Positions 35,944 through 44,885 of a stretch of DNA of 64,000 nt are shown here, piece after piece (position 1 is the first letter of the stretch; each line of letters starts with the position of its first letter). The notes under the pieces are model-generated. The model had not been told where the DNA came from. It ran no database searches and saw only the letters and a program-made list of their open reading frames with translations. A program made the position numbers and the translations under genes. This DNA is from Candidatus Poribacteria bacterium (lineage in GTDB: Bacteria; Poribacteria; WGA-4E; PCPOR2b), in the NCBI GenBank assembly GCA_003635265.1, contig PYIZ01000009.1, positions 215,591 to 279,590 on the forward strand, read 5' to 3'.

Positions 35944-36591
35944 ATGAACTTGCGAGATATTTCACTTGGACGCCATGCACCCTCAATCATCAATGTAGTT
36001 ATTGAAGCACCAAAGGGGAGTCGAAAAAAATATCGTTATCACGCAAAAAGTAGAAAATTTCGATTAGCATATGAATTTAGTATGCCAGTGCCAACAGAAT
36101 ACGGTTGGATTCCAGAAACAGTTGCTGAAGATGGACATTTCCTGAATGCAATGGTAATTGCTACCAATGCTAGCCACCCCGGCTACGTTTGCGAGGCACG
36201 CCCCATTGGCGTGCTAAAACGTAAAGACCGAGACCATCACGTCATCTGTGTGATGTTAGGCGATGAGCGTTACACTTCAGTTAAGGATATTTCGGACTTA
36301 GACGTTAAGTTACTGAAAAAAATTGTGCAGTTTTTTGAACCTTACTTTGAATTATCCGGTTGGCTAAATCGTACCGAGACAGTCGAGGTGATTAAAGAAG
36401 CACATGAAGCATACATTGCGGGGCCCAAATCTCGTAGCCCCGAAGCCCGAATAGACAATGATCCTGAAGACAACGAGGATACTGAAGACTTCGATGAAAA
36501 TCTCGAAGAAACCGGTGTAGCGGAAGAGAATGCTGAACAGGTAGACTCTGACGATCAAGGGGAGGTGGAAGATGCCGATTCCGACAATTGA
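35944..36591 (+). CDS. Inorganic pyrophosphatase-fold protein lacking catalytic Asp residues, with acidic tail
   Basis: The first 160 of 215 residues align with family I soluble pyrophosphatases: VVIEAPKGSRKKY (E21, K24, Y30), EYGWIPET (52-59), PIGVLK and the long C-terminal helix. The signature DGDPLD is changed to DGHFLN (63-68). Relative to E. coli, D65 is kept while D67 becomes His65 and D70 becomes Asn68; D97 aligns with D95, and the D102 position also looks lost. These Asp residues bind the catalytic metals, so normal activity is unlikely. Residues 165-215 are an acidic, disordered-looking tail. The gene overlaps mtnA by 20 bases, implying coupled translation. It may bind nucleotides or phosphate compounds or act as a regulator. 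Confidence 0.75.
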   Translation: MNLRDISLGRHAPSIINVVIEAPKGSRKKYRYHAKSRKFRLAYEFSMPVPTEYGWIPETVAEDGHFLNAMVIATNASHPGYVCEARPIGVLKRKDRDHHVICVMLGDERYTSVKDISDLDVKLLKKIVQFFEPYFELSGWLNRTETVEVIKEAHEAYIAGPKSRSPEARIDNDPEDNEDTEDFDENLEETGVAEENAEQVDSDDQGEVEDADSDN

Positions 36592-37609
36592 ATGGGCTGA
36601 TGGTAGAATCCACTTGATCGATCAAACGCTGCTGCCAAATGAATTCAACCAGATTTATTGTGACGATGTAGAAAGCGTTTGGGAGGCGATTAAATCACTT
36701 CGGGTTCGCGGTGCACCCGCGATTGGTATTGCAGGTGCATTAGGGGCAGTGCTTGGGATCTGGAAGTCAAAAGCGACTAATTACCCTGACTTTGCAGCCG
36801 AGCTCAAAGAGGTTACAGATTATTTGGCGACCTCACGCCCGACGGCGGTGAACCTGTTTTGGGCGCTGGAGCGCATCAAGCAAACAGCGGAAAAGCACAA
36901 AGGCCTTGAAATTTCACAACTTAAGAATGTTTTGCTTGATGAAGCACAAAGCATTATTGAAGAAGATCGGGCGAGATGCCGTGCTATCGGTCAACATGGA
37001 TTAGACCTCATCCGTAACGGTGACACCATTTTGACCCATTGCAATGCAGGAGGGCTCGCCACCTCTGATTACGGCACAGCGCTAGCGGTTATGTTCTCCG
37101 CACACGAGTCGGGAAAGAATATTAGTGTTTACGCCGATGAAACCCGCCCGTTGTTGCAAGGCGCACGCTTGACAGCGTGGGAGCTTATGCAGGCAGGTAT
37201 TGATGTGACGTTGATTTGTGACAACATGGCTGCACAGGTCATGAAGGAAGGAAAGATCCAGTGTGTCATTGTTGGGGCAGATCGGATTGCGGCAAACGGT
37301 GACACCGCCAACAAAATTGGAACCTATAACGTTGCGATCTTGGCAAACGCACACGACATCCCTTTCTATGTTGCCGCGCCAACTTCAACGCTTGACCTGT
37401 CCCTTGAAACGGGTAATCTGATTCCCATTGAGCAACGTGCCGCCGAAGAGGTGACGGAAGGTTTCGGTAGCAGGACGGCACCTGAAGGGGTCAAAGTCTA
37501 TAGTCCCGCCTTTGATGTTACTCCCGCCGACCTCATCACCGCTATCATTACAGAGAAAGGCATCGCCCACCCTCCCTATGAGGAGAGTCTTGCCAGCCAA
37601 AGTGATTAA
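36572..37609 (+). CDS. mtnA: S-methyl-5-thioribose-1-phosphate isomerase
   Basis: The 345-residue protein is a full-length MtnA of the eIF2B-like fold, converting methylthioribose-1-phosphate to methylthioribulose-1-phosphate in methionine salvage. RVRGAPAIGIAGA (about residues 44-56) binds phosphate, THCNAGGLAT near 152 holds the catalytic Cys, and VGADRIAANGDTANKIGTY near 231 holds the catalytic Asp. GGAGGT lies 6 bases before the ATG, inside the end of the pyrophosphatase-like gene. The exported MTA nucleosidase at 11165 is the only other gene in the window linked to this pathway. Confidence 0.95.
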   Translation: MPIPTIEWADGRIHLIDQTLLPNEFNQIYCDDVESVWEAIKSLRVRGAPAIGIAGALGAVLGIWKSKATNYPDFAAELKEVTDYLATSRPTAVNLFWALERIKQTAEKHKGLEISQLKNVLLDEAQSIIEEDRARCRAIGQHGLDLIRNGDTILTHCNAGGLATSDYGTALAVMFSAHESGKNISVYADETRPLLQGARLTAWELMQAGIDVTLICDNMAAQVMKEGKIQCVIVGADRIAANGDTANKIGTYNVAILANAHDIPFYVAAPTSTLDLSLETGNLIPIEQRAAEEVTEGFGSRTAPEGVKVYSPAFDVTPADLITAIITEKGIAHPPYEESLASQSD

Positions 37610-37663
37610 TGACACACAAGCCACCGGCTAGATACCTTTTTCAAGAAGGACATCTCTTTCTAT

Positions 37664-38944
37664 CTATCCGTGTGCACGGTGAAGCAGTCGAATCGCTGTT
37701 GCTGCAATCCGATCCCCTGCATCTGGGCATAACTTACTAGAGCGTGCGGTTCGCGGTTCATACCCTCCACCGACAAATGCCTGTGGCGTTGGAACGTACC
37801 CCACACACCCGTTAGCGAGGGAGACAACAAATGTCGGATCGAAGGGAGAACACTCTTGGATATCTAGCCCATACTGACAGAAGTATTCCGCAGGCACAGC
37901 AATCAGTCCCGCCGATCCAATCCGCATCATTTGTACCTCTGCCGTAACCTTCGGCTCAATCCCCTTGATTTCTTTGAGCAATTCAAGCTCCCGCCCCCAA
38001 ACTGCTTGATCTCCCCAAGACTGTGCTTGGTTGAGCGACATATCGTCGAGGTCGCGTAAAGGAAGTTCAAGCGTGTCGGTTGTGCACGCCAATGTAATCT
38101 CATTCGTATAATCCATTCGTGCCAGTACCTTGACGGCCTCTGCACCAACCGTTGTACCGACATGCCAGCCCCAACATTCACCGGACTGCTTCCCTCGATC
38201 TCTGAGATTATCGACTTGCGTGACATCGCCTGATGCCCCGTTTCCGAAGACGATGATCGCATGGTCAGCTTTCATCGCCTGCTGGACGGTTTTTCTCAGA
38301 TAGTAAATGTAGTCGGCGGAAAAGCCTCCCCCGCCGACACCCAGTGTGGCATGGCAACAGTAGTTGACCCAGCAGCCAAGAAATCTACACGATTGATTTA
38401 TCGCACCGATGACCCCGACCATTGGGTCAATAGGTCCTGCAACTTGAACAATATCGGGGTTGCCCACCCCTGGATGCGTGCGTTCCGAACCATCTTTCAT
38501 GCGAAAACGTCGGTTGAACGCAACACTTCCTTCGTGTCCCGCACCAATAACCAACGTGGCGGTTTCTCGTTTCTCGTATCCCTCGATTGCTGCTTGTGCT
38601 AGCTGTGCAGCAACGAAGTCGCAGTAAGCTACGTCCGATTCGCTCATAAAGACATCGGCGATAGGTCCGCCGTTATGCGTGTGGCTTGCTGCAATCAACA
38701 CATTGTTCGCGGGGATACCTGTCGCATCCGCAATTTGTCCCCGTGCATTCAGTGTTGTTGAACGTTTAATTGAGAGTGCATCAAGCCCTACTAGGGCAAG
38801 CTGTGTATTGCCATCGTCTATTACCATTGCATTTACAAGGAGATCGTCGTGAACATTTTGAGAAAAGCGCTTGCTAATACTTCCGGGCATTTCTGCACCG
38901 ATTTCTGGTGTAATTACACGTTGACCAAATCCTGCCTTAATCAT
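37664..38944 (-). CDS. Neutral/alkaline ceramidase-type N-terminal domain protein
   Basis: The 426-residue protein matches the N-terminal catalytic domain of neutral/alkaline non-lysosomal ceramidases: AGFGQRVITPE at the start, AASHTHNGGP near residue 85 with two metal-binding His, CCHATLG near 197, and GNGASGDVTQVDN near 234, where the Ser region of the active site lies. True ceramidases are longer and carry a C-terminal Ig domain and a signal peptide, both absent. Many such short cytoplasmic homologues occur in planctomycete- and poribacteria-like genomes with unknown substrates. AGAGGAAG precedes the ATG. Confidence 0.82.
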   Translation of the reverse strand: MIKAGFGQRVITPEIGAEMPGSISKRFSQNVHDDLLVNAMVIDDGNTQLALVGLDALSIKRSTTLNARGQIADATGIPANNVLIAASHTHNGGPIADVFMSESDVAYCDFVAAQLAQAAIEGYEKRETATLVIGAGHEGSVAFNRRFRMKDGSERTHPGVGNPDIVQVAGPIDPMVGVIGAINQSCRFLGCWVNYCCHATLGVGGGGFSADYIYYLRKTVQQAMKADHAIIVFGNGASGDVTQVDNLRDRGKQSGECWGWHVGTTVGAEAVKVLARMDYTNEITLACTTDTLELPLRDLDDMSLNQAQSWGDQAVWGRELELLKEIKGIEPKVTAEVQMMRIGSAGLIAVPAEYFCQYGLDIQECSPFDPTFVVSLANGCVGYVPTPQAFVGGGYEPRTARSSKLCPDAGDRIAATAIRLLHRAHG

Positions 38945-39117
38945 TGTATACTTCCTCTGATTTGAATGTTGTTAGGCTGTTCGCAATTTTTTGGATTGAG
39001 TGAAGTTCGGAATGAAATTGTCTATGACTTATCAAGATATGCTGAAGAAACCAGATCCATTCGGAGTTTCATCCAGAAAATCGTTAATAGAAATTCACAA
39101 AGGTTATTGTACTCCAC

Positions 39118-39146
39118 TTGAAGGGTTTATACGCCTGTGGTATAAT
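39118..39146 (+). promoter_or_regulatory. Promoter just upstream of TnpB element 2
   Basis: TTGAAG (39118-39123), a 17-bp spacer and a perfect TATAAT (39141-39146) preceded by TGG as an extended -10. The TnpB element starts at 39173, only 26 bases downstream. The promoter may originally have served the large propeller gene now at 40633. Confidence 0.6.
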
Positions 39147-39172
39147 TCCAAGATCAGCAATCATTAAATTAT

Positions 39173-40527
39173 CAAAATCTTCCATTCTAAAACCCCGTCT
39201 TTTAAGGCGGGGATACAGAACGGCTAACAAGGAGTTTGACGTTGAAGTTAGTTAGGACGGGTGTGTTGAAAGTCCAATCACAACCTGCATTTTCTGAAAT
39301 CAATGCTGCTTCTGCTTCCGTTTGGAATGAGTGCCTTCAACTGATGGAATGGTATCAATGGCAACGCGGCTATCCTCATGCCCGCGCTGACTTTTGGATT
39401 GGACCTGATTGTGAGGGGTGGATGGACAAGAATCTGTCTAAATCTCAACCATTGCACTCACAAAGCATCCAAACTATCCGCAAGCAGTATTTCAAATCAT
39501 GGCAGTCGTATTGGGAGATCAAGAGAACAAACAGTATTGAATCCCCCAAACCCCCACACAAAAAGAAAGGACATATGACCACACGCTGGTTAAAATCGGC
39601 AATTCGTTTTCAAGATGGAACGCCTTTCGGAAAACGAGTTGTACTTTCTATGGGCAAAGGACGTAAGGCACTCGATATTCCTTTGCCTGACAGTTTTGAT
39701 ATGTCAAAAGTTGATGCGATTGCTACGATTGACTTGTGCTACAATCATGGACAATATGAGCTGCATTTCACATACAATCTTGAAGTTGAAATCACGCAAG
39801 TAGGTAGCAATGTCATGGGAGTTGATATAGGTGAGATTCACCCAATCGTTTGCCATGATGGTCTACATACCTACATTCTTAACGGCCGGTATATCCGATC
39901 GCTATACCGATTGAGAAATAAAGTCATTGCGGGTTTTCAATCAAAGATTGATAGGTGTCAACGAGGCTCAAAACGATGGTGGCATCTGGTCAAGCGCAAA
40001 TGGAAACGCATTAACCGTATAGACAATCAAATCAAAGACGCTCTACACAAGCACACAACAACCTTTGTTCGCTTGTGTCAATCTGCTGATGTTGGGACGG
40101 TTGCCATCGGAGATTTAACTGGCATCCGAACTGATATTGACTATGGCAAACGGGCGAATCAAAAACTTCATCAGTGGCCGTTTGCGAAGTTGACAGACAT
40201 GATAACCGACAAGTGTAAAGCCGTCGGGATCAAAGTCAAACAGATTGGAGAGGAATATACCTCCCAAACCTGTCCATCTTGTGGACAACGACACAAACCA
40301 TCAAACCGTAACTACAAATGCACATGTGGATTTGTGTATCACCGTGATGGTGTAGGCGCAATCAACATCCGTAAAAAGTATCAAGGACACTTCGGTGTCC
40401 CTGTAGAGGCGGCCATGGCACCGCCCATCGGGATTCGGTTAGAAGCCCGATGTTGCTCTGCCGGAGCAGAGAATGTTGGCTAGACCAACAAAAGAATCTC
40501 TGTCCTTTAGGGCGGGGAGTATGTCAT
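39173..40527 (+). mobile_element. IS200/IS605-type element with tnpB only, copy 2
   Basis: It follows a TTAT flank (39169-39172). The left end has a hairpin CCCCGTC/GGCGGGG (39193-39212) after the block TTCTAAAAC shared with copy 1, and the right end finishes GGGGAGTATGTCAT. There is no tnpA. The ends differ in hairpin sequence from copy 1 and the 374-bp element but have the same layout, so it belongs to a related but separate group. Confidence 0.75.
39242..40483 (+). CDS. tnpB: TnpB RNA-guided nuclease (IS605 OrfB), copy 2
   Basis: I choose the TTG at 39242, which lies 7 bases after AAGGAG; a TTG at 39236 is too close to that site. The 413-residue protein has D195 in GVDIGE, E337 in GEEYTSQ and D369 in HRDGVGAIN, the RuvC residues. 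Its zinc finger is CPSC...CTC (C344, C347, C360, C362), one residue shorter than usual in the second half. N-terminal sequence is only loosely similar to copy 1. The C-terminal tail of about 40 residues after the last catalytic Asp covers the right-end sequence where an omega RNA would be encoded. It is likely transcribed from the host promoter at 39118. Confidence 0.9.
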   Translation: MKLVRTGVLKVQSQPAFSEINAASASVWNECLQLMEWYQWQRGYPHARADFWIGPDCEGWMDKNLSKSQPLHSQSIQTIRKQYFKSWQSYWEIKRTNSIESPKPPHKKKGHMTTRWLKSAIRFQDGTPFGKRVVLSMGKGRKALDIPLPDSFDMSKVDAIATIDLCYNHGQYELHFTYNLEVEITQVGSNVMGVDIGEIHPIVCHDGLHTYILNGRYIRSLYRLRNKVIAGFQSKIDRCQRGSKRWWHLVKRKWKRINRIDNQIKDALHKHTTTFVRLCQSADVGTVAIGDLTGIRTDIDYGKRANQKLHQWPFAKLTDMITDKCKAVGIKVKQIGEEYTSQTCPSCGQRHKPSNRNYKCTCGFVYHRDGVGAINIRKKYQGHFGVPVEAAMAPPIGIRLEARCCSAGAENVG

Positions 40528-40632
40528 TCTATCATGAATTCAGGTACATTTGAAGCGTTGTTGAAAATGTCCACTCTGAAGCGGGAAAAACGTGCGAAGG
40601 TTTGGAGTATTCAGTTACTTGAGGCGCGAAAA

Positions 40633-43600
40633 ATGGCATTAGACTATCGGTGGTTTATTGTTATTTTGTTATTTCTTATCGGCTGCACTTTTATCTCACC
40701 TGACAAGACCCCGGAAGTGACGGATCCAGCCGCACCTTGGAAGACAACCGCGCTTTTAAGCGATCAGATCAACGCTATCGCAGCAGATGCCAAACACATT
40801 TGGGTTGCAACCGATAAAGGGATCAATCGCTTTAACAAACACGAACATTTGTGGATAAGCTACACCGTCGAAGATGGGTTGGCGAATAACAAGGTTTCTA
40901 GTGTGGCGGTAGATGGAGCTGCTGTCTGGTTTGGCACAGAATCCGGCGTTTCACAATATCAGCCCAAAATTGATGAATGGACGACCTATACCCGTGACGA
41001 CGGTTTGCCAAGCAACCACGTTATGGCTATCGGTGTAGATGGGGATTACATCTGGTTTGGCACGGATAAAGGCTTGAGCCGATATAATAAAGCAATTGAT
41101 GTTTGGGCGCTTCGCACCACCGACGATGGCGGTCTGACCAGTAATGAGATTTCTGCTATCGCTGTTGAGGACGAATATGTCTGGTTTGCAACCGACAAAG
41201 GTGTATCCAGATACGATAAAAAGATTGATTCATGGACACAGTTGACCAAAAGCGAGGGGTTAGCGGACGACAACGTCACAACTATCGCCATTGATGAGGA
41301 TTTCATCTGGTTCGGCACGGAAAATGCCGGTGTGAGTTTATACAGTAACACAGAGCAGACATTTGTAAAAACCTACACGCGCACCGATTTACTCGAAACG
41401 GATAAAATCAATTACATCTTGGTTGACGGTCTGTATGTCTGGATTGGCACGGCAAATGAGGGTGTTCAAAGGTACATTAAACCAGTTGACACATGGGTTC
41501 ACTACAAAATAGAAGATGGGCTTCCATCGTCAAACATCACGGCGATGGTGGTTGATGATAAGTATGTCTGGTTCGGTACTTACGAGGACGGTCTAGCGCG
41601 ATTTGATAAGATTCGTGGGCTTTGGAGTATTGTAAAGAAGGCTGAAGGCTTGGTGAGTGATAATATCAAATCGATTGCCGAACAGGACGGTATCCTTTGG
41701 ATCGGCACGACGATGGGACTCAGTCGATTTGACTTGCAATCTGGGGAATGGGAAACTTATACCAAAGCACAGGGATTAACGACCAATTATATTACCCGCG
41801 TTGTCGCTGCTGGTGATGCAATCTGGATTGGAACGTCCAAGGGAGTGGGACGATACCAGATCCCAACTCGTCCCAATAAATCGGGATCAGATCGGGACAA
41901 TCGGTGGAAATTCTGGCGACATCAACACGGACTTCCCAGCGACTTTGTCCTTGATGTAGCGATCGCCAATCAAACAGTTTGGGTTGGCACACGTAATGGG
42001 CTTTGCCGATACAATCCAGAGAACGATAAATGGCACGCTTTTGAGGAACTAGAAGGAACATGGATAAACGCTATTGCTGTTGACGACAACTCTCTTTGGC
42101 TTGGAACCAACAGAGGACTAAAGCAGCTCATAGGTTCAAAAGATAACAACTTAACCGATTCACATTTCACGTTTCACGTCCCGATGGATCGGGATCCTCC
42201 CCGATTCCATCGGGACAGGCGGAACGGGGCATCACATCCTACTGTTCATATCAATACCATCGCAAATGAGAAGGACAGCCTCTGGGTCGGCACACAGAAT
42301 GGACTTTACAGATTTGATAAACGAGAGAACAGATGGCATGATTTCACAACGGAAGATGGGCTGCCAAATAACAACGTGAGAACGCTTGCTATCACCGAGG
42401 ACGCACTTTGGGTTGGCACACCGGGTGGGTTAGGCGTACTTTCTCGCAACGAATGGGTTTCTTCAACGACAAGATCGGCTGGATGGCAGCAATTCGACTT
42501 AACCCGACCGGGGATGGAGATGGGACACGAAAATGTCCGGGATATTTGTATAGTAGGCGATCAAATCTGGCTGGGGACGATCGGTGGATTGGGTATATAC
42601 TCCTCTGGGGATAACGCTTGGCGAGCAATTCGTGCAAAGGAGCGAACGGTTGTTCTGCGCCACAACGACATACAACACACGGAGCTAGATGGCGATTGGG
42701 TATGGTTTTTGGCATGGCAGAACACCTCTAATGGAGAAATCATTCGATATGACAAACGCACAGGAACTTGGACGCATTACATGAAGGAGGACGTGACGGA
42801 AATCCACCAGAAGGGTTTGCTGAAAGGGAGAAAACGAGGAAGTGAGGAAGCGAGTCCCGTTCCGAGGATCCCGATGCTTCATCGGGAGAAGCGAAGGAAC
42901 GGGAAAAAAAGCATGTCCCCACATTCCCACGCTCATTCGCAACAAGTTGGTGAGGACACCTTACAGTTGCTCGGTCTGAATGATAAGCCACCATATATTA
43001 CTCAGATCGATTGGATGGAGGTGAATGATGACAGTGTATGGTTTGCCACGGACGCTGGTGTGCTAGCGTATAATAAAAACTTGGATACGTGGCGACACTA
43101 CACAACCAGAGATGGACTGGCGGCGAATAAGACGACAACATTGATGGTCGATGGGAACGATGTATGGGTGGTCTTGAGGGATAATCGTATCTGTCGTTAT
43201 CGGCGGGATACGGATAAATGGGAGACTCATCAGGTGGTTTTTAAGGAGATTTCTCCTGATATGGAATCATATCGTACGCGTCTTGCGGCGGACAGACGTT
43301 ATGTCTGGGTGCCAGCACAGAGAGAGGGGGTAGCACGTTACGACAAACGGAATGAAACATGGAAGCGCTACACGTCAGCAGATGGTTTATTGGATAATAC
43401 CATCGGCTTTGTTGTTGTGGATAACAATGATGTGTGGGCTTACGGCGGCTGGAGTGAAGGCTTGAGCAAGTATGATGAAAACACGGATAGTTGGGTCATC
43501 ATTGATTCCAGTAAAGGGTTAGTTTCCGATCAGATACGGGAGGTTATCTCCGGAGTAGACTATATGTGGGTGTTGTATAATCAAAGTTGGTGGGAAAATG

Positions 43601-44874
43601 ACGATACTGTCCCCGCAAGCGGGTTCCACAGAGCCAATCAGACGTGGCAGGTCTTCCGAGGTCATCCAGAGAGTGTAGGGAATAATTTCAGGGATGTGCA
43701 AGAAACGACTGAATTCGTGTGGTTCGGAAGCCAAGAGCACGGTATCAGTCGATACGATAAGGCAGCCTCATCTTGGACGGTTTTTACGGAAGAGGATGGA
43801 CTGCTGAATAATCGCATAAACTATCCAACTTTGAAGGCTGATGGCAGCTTCCTTTGGCTGGGCTGCCCCGACGGTATCAGTCGCTATGACATGCGTAAAG
43901 ATAGCTGGGCGGTGTACACGGGAATGCGCGCCGTACCCGCTGACGTGGTACATGCAATTGCTGTTGATGCTCGCTATGTTTATTGTGGAACAGATCAGGG
44001 TGCAAGACGGTACGATAAACAGAATGACTTCTGGCTGGAGGAGCGCATCGTGGAGGAACCCGTGAACGATCTTACGATCGATGACAAATATTTGTGGATA
44101 GCAACCGCCAAGGGTGTTACCCGATTCGACAAATCGGCGCACTGGGCAGACTTGCATGAAGCAGAAAATGGGTTGGCTGACACATTCGTTAAGGTTGCCG
44201 ATGTGGGTGGACGGAGTTTATGGATCGGTACAGAGAAGGGGGTGAGCAAGTACAATACACTTTCGGACGACCCTAATGCTTGGGAGACCTTCACACGTGC
44301 GGATGATGTGGACACAATGCTATTGTCCCAAGAATACGCCAACAGTCTCATAGATAATCGAGTGACTAGTATAGCTGTGGGAGATCGCTACGTCTGGGTG
44401 GGGACAGAGAGAGGTATCAGTCGCTATGACATGAAGAAGGAAGTTTGGGTGACTTACGCGAAGCAGGAGGGGTTACACCACGACAAAGTGAGTAGCATCT
44501 GCATTGATGGCGATTGGGTATGGTTTGGCACGGAGAGTGGTATCAGCAGGTTAAACACAAAGACGGAAGAGTGGAGTGTCTTCACATCGTCTGACGGTTT
44601 AGCCAGCGATCAGATTACCAGCATCGTCGCAAACGATAATTTCGTCTGGTTTGGCAGTTTTGATGCCGGTGTGTCGCGCTACAATAAGATGACAACAGAG
44701 TGGAAACACTTTACACAAAGGCATGGACTCAGTCATAATCGCGTGTTTACGCTTGCTGCAGATGATGATTTTCTTTGGGTGGGAACTGAGCGTGGATTGA
44801 GTCGGCAGGATACAGTGACAGATACGTGGACAATCTTTACCCCACATTTCGATGAAGAAGAAGACAAAAGGTGA
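40633..44874 (+). CDS. Giant Reg_prop beta-propeller lipoprotein, paralogue 1
   Basis: The best start is the ATG at 40633 (GAGG 8 bases upstream), which gives a short signal peptide and lipobox LIGC at about residues 15-18; the frame is open from 40450. The 1413-residue protein is almost wholly repeats of about 40-45 residues with the core xxVWFGTxxGxSRYDKxxxxW followed by a YTxxDGL turn. I count about 29, enough for four seven-bladed propellers. These are two-component-regulator propeller (Reg_prop) repeats, usually the periplasmic sensor of hybrid histidine kinases, but no kinase, transmembrane or DNA-binding domain follows. Residues near 413-425, 510-533 and 730-770 are insertions encoded by repeat DNA. 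It is probably a surface or periplasmic lipoprotein. Confidence 0.82.
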   Translation: MALDYRWFIVILLFLIGCTFISPDKTPEVTDPAAPWKTTALLSDQINAIAADAKHIWVATDKGINRFNKHEHLWISYTVEDGLANNKVSSVAVDGAAVWFGTESGVSQYQPKIDEWTTYTRDDGLPSNHVMAIGVDGDYIWFGTDKGLSRYNKAIDVWALRTTDDGGLTSNEISAIAVEDEYVWFATDKGVSRYDKKIDSWTQLTKSEGLADDNVTTIAIDEDFIWFGTENAGVSLYSNTEQTFVKTYTRTDLLETDKINYILVDGLYVWIGTANEGVQRYIKPVDTWVHYKIEDGLPSSNITAMVVDDKYVWFGTYEDGLARFDKIRGLWSIVKKAEGLVSDNIKSIAEQDGILWIGTTMGLSRFDLQSGEWETYTKAQGLTTNYITRVVAAGDAIWIGTSKGVGRYQIPTRPNKSGSDRDNRWKFWRHQHGLPSDFVLDVAIANQTVWVGTRNGLCRYNPENDKWHAFEELEGTWINAIAVDDNSLWLGTNRGLKQLIGSKDNNLTDSHFTFHVPMDRDPPRFHRDRRNGASHPTVHINTIANEKDSLWVGTQNGLYRFDKRENRWHDFTTEDGLPNNNVRTLAITEDALWVGTPGGLGVLSRNEWVSSTTRSAGWQQFDLTRPGMEMGHENVRDICIVGDQIWLGTIGGLGIYSSGDNAWRAIRAKERTVVLRHNDIQHTELDGDWVWFLAWQNTSNGEIIRYDKRTGTWTHYMKEDVTEIHQKGLLKGRKRGSEEASPVPRIPMLHREKRRNGKKSMSPHSHAHSQQVGEDTLQLLGLNDKPPYITQIDWMEVNDDSVWFATDAGVLAYNKNLDTWRHYTTRDGLAANKTTTLMVDGNDVWVVLRDNRICRYRRDTDKWETHQVVFKEISPDMESYRTRLAADRRYVWVPAQREGVARYDKRNETWKRYTSADGLLDNTIGFVVVDNNDVWAYGGWSEGLSKYDENTDSWVIIDSSKGLVSDQIREVISGVDYMWVLYNQSWWENDDTVPASGFHRANQTWQVFRGHPESVGNNFRDVQETTEFVWFGSQEHGISRYDKAASSWTVFTEEDGLLNNRINYPTLKADGSFLWLGCPDGISRYDMRKDSWAVYTGMRAVPADVVHAIAVDARYVYCGTDQGARRYDKQNDFWLEERIVEEPVNDLTIDDKYLWIATAKGVTRFDKSAHWADLHEAENGLADTFVKVADVGGRSLWIGTEKGVSKYNTLSDDPNAWETFTRADDVDTMLLSQEYANSLIDNRVTSIAVGDRYVWVGTERGISRYDMKKEVWVTYAKQEGLHHDKVSSICIDGDWVWFGTESGISRLNTKTEEWSVFTSSDGLASDQITSIVANDNFVWFGSFDAGVSRYNKMTTEWKHFTQRHGLSHNRVFTLAADDDFLWVGTERGLSRQDTVTDTWTIFTPHFDEEEDKR
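41870..41903 (+). repeat. Palindromic repeat fragment inside paralogue 1
   Basis: GTCCCAATAAATCGGGA followed by TCAGATCGGGAC contains complementary TCCC and GGGA arms, as in the copies at 42178 and 46663. It adds the peptide RPNKSGSDRDNR between propeller repeats. It is read in a different frame from the other copies and is the weakest member. Confidence 0.45.
42158..42229 (+). repeat. Heptamer run plus palindromic repeat in frame inside paralogue 1
   Basis: Units ending TTTCAC (7-bp period) run into GTCCCGATGGATCGGGATCC and then CCCGATTCCATCGGGAC and GGAACGGGG. The arms CCCGAT and ATCGGG are complementary. The palindromic part encodes RDPPRFHRDRRNG in the frame of the lipoprotein. It interrupts the spacing between two propeller repeats. 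Confidence 0.7.
42822..42942 (+). repeat. Octamer runs flanking a palindromic repeat, in frame inside paralogue 1
   Basis: An 8-bp run (GAAAGGGA, GAAAACGA, GGAAGTGA, GGAAGCGA) leads into the palindromic repeat at 42854-42903 (GTCCCGTTCCGAGGATCC, then CCGATGCTTCATCGGG and GGAACGGG). More octamers follow to 42942. The palindrome encodes RIPMLHREKRRNG. Paralogues 2 and 3 lack this block of about 45 residues at the homologous point. Confidence 0.7.
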
Positions 44875-44885
44875 TTTGAAAAAAG

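Noticed and set aside
42392..42994. Several minus-strand open frames within the propeller genes
   Set aside because: They are antisense shadows produced by the repetitive coding DNA and have no ribosome binding sites or recognisable domains.
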